This document shows positions 6,886-7,772 of a stretch of DNA of 7,772 bases, in pieces; within the stretch, counting starts at the first letter, position 1; the number at the start of each line of letters is the position of its first letter. The DNA is from HGM04593 sp964485215. Lineage in GTDB: Bacteria > Bacteroidota > Bacteroidia > Bacteroidales > Bacteroidaceae. The translations under genes were made by a program, and so were the position numbers. The notes beneath the pieces are model-generated. The model did not search any database, was not told the DNA's origin, and saw only the letters and a list, made by a program, of their open reading frames with translations. The stretch is from the NCBI GenBank assembly GCA_964485215.1, contig CAZAIM010000108.1, positions 1-7,772 of the forward strand, read 5' to 3'.

Positions 6886-7518
6886 CTATTCGCTGCCGCA
6901 GACCGATAGTATGAACTCTTCAAGTTCGATGGAGTGGCATGTGGCGCATGAGCCGTTCTTGTATTTGATGTGGTGCGTTTCCATGGCTGCACAGCATTCT
7001 TTTTCTTCTGCCGTTATCTCTTTGAGAACATTTGCACGTTCCGGGTGGCACTTGAACGCAGCCTCCTTAATGTTCCACAGCTGCAGTGCCTTCCTTGCCT
7101 GGTCGGCAGCAAATGCGAGCTTTCCGATTTCTTGCGGTTGAAGGAAAGCAGCGGCTGCGGCCAGTGCATTACGATTCTTCAGTTCTATGTCTATGCCTAC
7201 TGGTTGCCTTGAAACAGCGATGGCAACGTATCCTGTCGTGTGGCTGATGCTTATGGACACTCCTTCTATTGGCAGGTATGGCTGTCCGTTGCTGTGGTAG
7301 AGAATCGGCTCTCCTTTGTATGGAGTTTGCTCCAGCAGGACGCGGGTTGCCAGCCACTCGAGTTGTCTTCGGGGTGCTTTATATCTGTTGCGCGCCTCAG
7401 CGAGGAGCTGTCTGCCATTGGCAATCATTTCTGATAGTTCTTCGCAATTCTCCTCTATCTTCCAGAAATAAATGTCTGCATTGGCAGGGAGTGTGTGTTT
7501 GGGGTAAATCTGTGGCAT
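6886..7518 (-). CDS. Sfp-type 4'-phosphopantetheinyl transferase
   Basis: Enzymes of this superfamily move the 4'-phosphopantetheine arm of coenzyme A onto a serine of carrier proteins (ACP, PCP), converting them to the active holo form in the cytoplasm. Numbered from the ATG at 7518 the protein has 210 residues, close to the family's usual length. Visible motifs are SISHTTGYVAIAVS (88-101; Ser-His 92-93), the metal-binding VGIDIE (Asp110, Glu112) and LWNIKEAAFK (Trp148, Lys151, Glu152, Lys156), all diagnostic for the Sfp/AcpT-like type. An in-frame TTG at 7539 would add 7 residues (MQQENNA). I prefer ATG 7518, which gives a start at MPQIYPKH and has an A-rich tract (AAGAAAACAA) about 6 nt upstream. 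No biosynthetic cluster lies beside it, so the carrier protein (fatty-acid ACP or a secondary-metabolite carrier) cannot be named. The C-terminal 55 residues hold several cysteines with no recognisable pattern. Confidence 0.92.
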   Translation of the reverse strand: MPQIYPKHTLPANADIYFWKIEENCEELSEMIANGRQLLAEARNRYKAPRRQLEWLATRVLLEQTPYKGEPILYHSNGQPYLPIEGVSISISHTTGYVAIAVSRQPVGIDIELKNRNALAAAAAFLQPQEIGKLAFAADQARKALQLWNIKEAAFKCHPERANVLKEITAEEKECCAAMETHHIKYKNGSCATCHSIELEEFILSVCGSE

Positions 7519-7630
7519 AGCATTGTTTTCTTGCTGCAATATTAATGATTATATGCGAGATTTCCGGTGCTGGCAGTCCCTTTTTTACCGAAGATTGCCG
7601 ATGATTGTAGGCTACTTGGGTTATTTGAAC
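7519..7630. other. Divergent intergenic region between PPTase gene and rightward promoter
   Basis: These 112 bp separate the leftward PPTase gene from the rightward promoter. A minus-strand TAATATTG (7544-7537) is one mismatch from a -7 box and could serve the PPTase gene, but no TTG is found at the -33 distance. A run of six Ts at 7581-7586 has no stable hairpin before it on the plus strand. Apart from the tandem repeat listed separately I see no gene or RNA here. Confidence 0.4.
7588..7607. repeat. Tandem 10-bp direct repeat upstream of rightward promoter
   Basis: CCGAAGATTG (7588-7597) is followed directly by CCGATGATTG (7598-7607), identical at 9 of 10 positions. The pair sits 23 bp upstream of the -33 element of the promoter at 7631-7661, roughly -60 to -80 from the expected start and therefore in an activator position. 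A 9-bp dyad, GTAGGCTAC (7607-7615), abuts it. These are seen directly in the sequence; protein binding is conjecture, and short repeats can arise by chance. Confidence 0.35.
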
Positions 7631-7661
7631 TTTGCCGGCACAAACTTTTGCACTATCTTTG
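7631..7661 (+). promoter_or_regulatory. Strong Bacteroidota promoter reading out of the window to the right
   Basis: TTTG (7631-7634) and TATCTTTG (7654-7661) are separated by 19 bp, an exact fit to the Bacteroidota -33/-7 consensus. The expected start is near 7666. The region is rich in symmetry: TGCCGGCA (7633-7640) is a palindrome overlapping the -33 end, and CTTTGCAAAG (7657-7666) is a palindrome covering the -7 end and the start point. The product is a gene or RNA mostly beyond the right edge. Confidence 0.75.
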
Positions 7662-7665
7662 CAAA

Positions 7666-7772
7666 GGATAATCAATTATCCCGTATCTGATTGATACACA
7701 AATAGCGAATGCTATAATAGAAAGTTGTTGGTAACGATTTGGCGACTTCGAGGTTGCACCAATTTTCTGCGT
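7666..7772 (+). ncRNA. Candidate structured leader or small RNA, cut by the right edge
   Basis: Downstream of the promoter there is no usable ORF; the only ATG (7709) is followed at once by a stop. The transcript could form four hairpins in series. H1 is GGATAA/TTATCC (7666-7681, loop TCAA), at the predicted 5' end. H2 is GTATC/GATAC (7683-7697). H3 is ATAGC/GCTAT (7702-7715, loop GAAT). H4 is a composite stem: AGAAA (7719-7723) with TTTCT (7764-7768), TTGGT (7728-7732) with ACCAA (7758-7762), and inner GCGAC (7742-7746) with GTTGC (7753-7757, one G-U), leaving a 9-nt one-sided bulge AACGATTTG. Only 1-4 nt separate the hairpins. I do not recognise a known riboswitch, tmRNA, 6S, SRP or RNase P signature. 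It may be a long 5' UTR of the next gene or a free-standing RNA. Confidence 0.4.

Noticed and set aside
7537..7544. TAATATTG as the -7 box of the PPTase promoter
   Set aside because: There is one mismatch in the box, and no TTG or TTTG lies about 19 bp upstream. It is too weak to list as a promoter on its own.
7571..7586. T-run after GC-rich bases as a plus-strand terminator
   Set aside because: No stem longer than about 3 bp can be formed just before the T-run, and no plus-strand gene ends nearby.
7397..7675. 92-codon minus-strand frame spanning the PPTase 5' end and the intergenic region
   Set aside because: It overlaps the PPTase gene in another frame, crosses the rightward promoter and has no recognisable domain.
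1..7772. Mobile element, CRISPR array, defence island or novel multi-gene system
   Set aside because: All six protein genes belong to well-known core families, no transposase or spaced repeat array is present, and base use is uniform. Only the right-edge RNA candidate is unexplained.

Overview
The window looks like a chromosomal segment of an anaerobic Bacteroidota, most likely order Bacteroidales. The support is: an oxygen-sensitive class III ribonucleotide reductase whose sequence fits Bacteroidales enzymes such as that of Prevotella copri; genes preceded by A-rich tracts instead of strong Shine-Dalgarno sequences; and promoters that fit the Bacteroidota pattern TTG/TTTG - 19 bp - TAnnTTTG. 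Base composition is moderate and even, and there are no insertion sequences, tRNAs, CRISPR repeats or broken genes. Most of the window is ordinary core housekeeping sequence. The least explained part is the right edge.

Layout. Positions 1-2581 (+ strand) carry nrdD, cut by the left edge, then nrdG. Together they form the anaerobic dNTP-synthesis pair: NrdG uses S-adenosylmethionine and a 4Fe-4S cluster to place the glycyl radical on NrdD. The opposite strand then holds four co-oriented genes, read right to left: an Sfp-type phosphopantetheinyl transferase (6886-7518), RNase R (4607-6754), an OmpR-family response regulator (3849-4532) and its membrane histidine kinase (2590-3852). The kinase gene converges on nrdG with only 8 bp between the two stop codons. 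The regulator and kinase genes overlap by 4 bp (ATGA), so they are a translationally coupled two-component operon of unknown signal.

Regulation. The 74 bp between rnr and the regulator gene are compact. A 9-bp-arm hairpin contains two tandem 11-bp repeats (ATTCTGAAATA/G), the geometry bound by PhoB/OmpR-type dimers, placed just upstream of a -7-like box. This suggests the regulator controls its own promoter, with the rnr 3' end folded into the same DNA. rnr has its own promoter at 6789-6819.

The right end (7519-7772) has no gene. A near-perfect Bacteroidota promoter (7631-7661) fires rightward out of the window. Upstream of it are a tandem 10-bp repeat and a short dyad, and downstream come four consecutive potential RNA hairpins with no usable ORF. 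This is either a structured 5' leader or the start of a small RNA gene, and its identity cannot be settled within the window.
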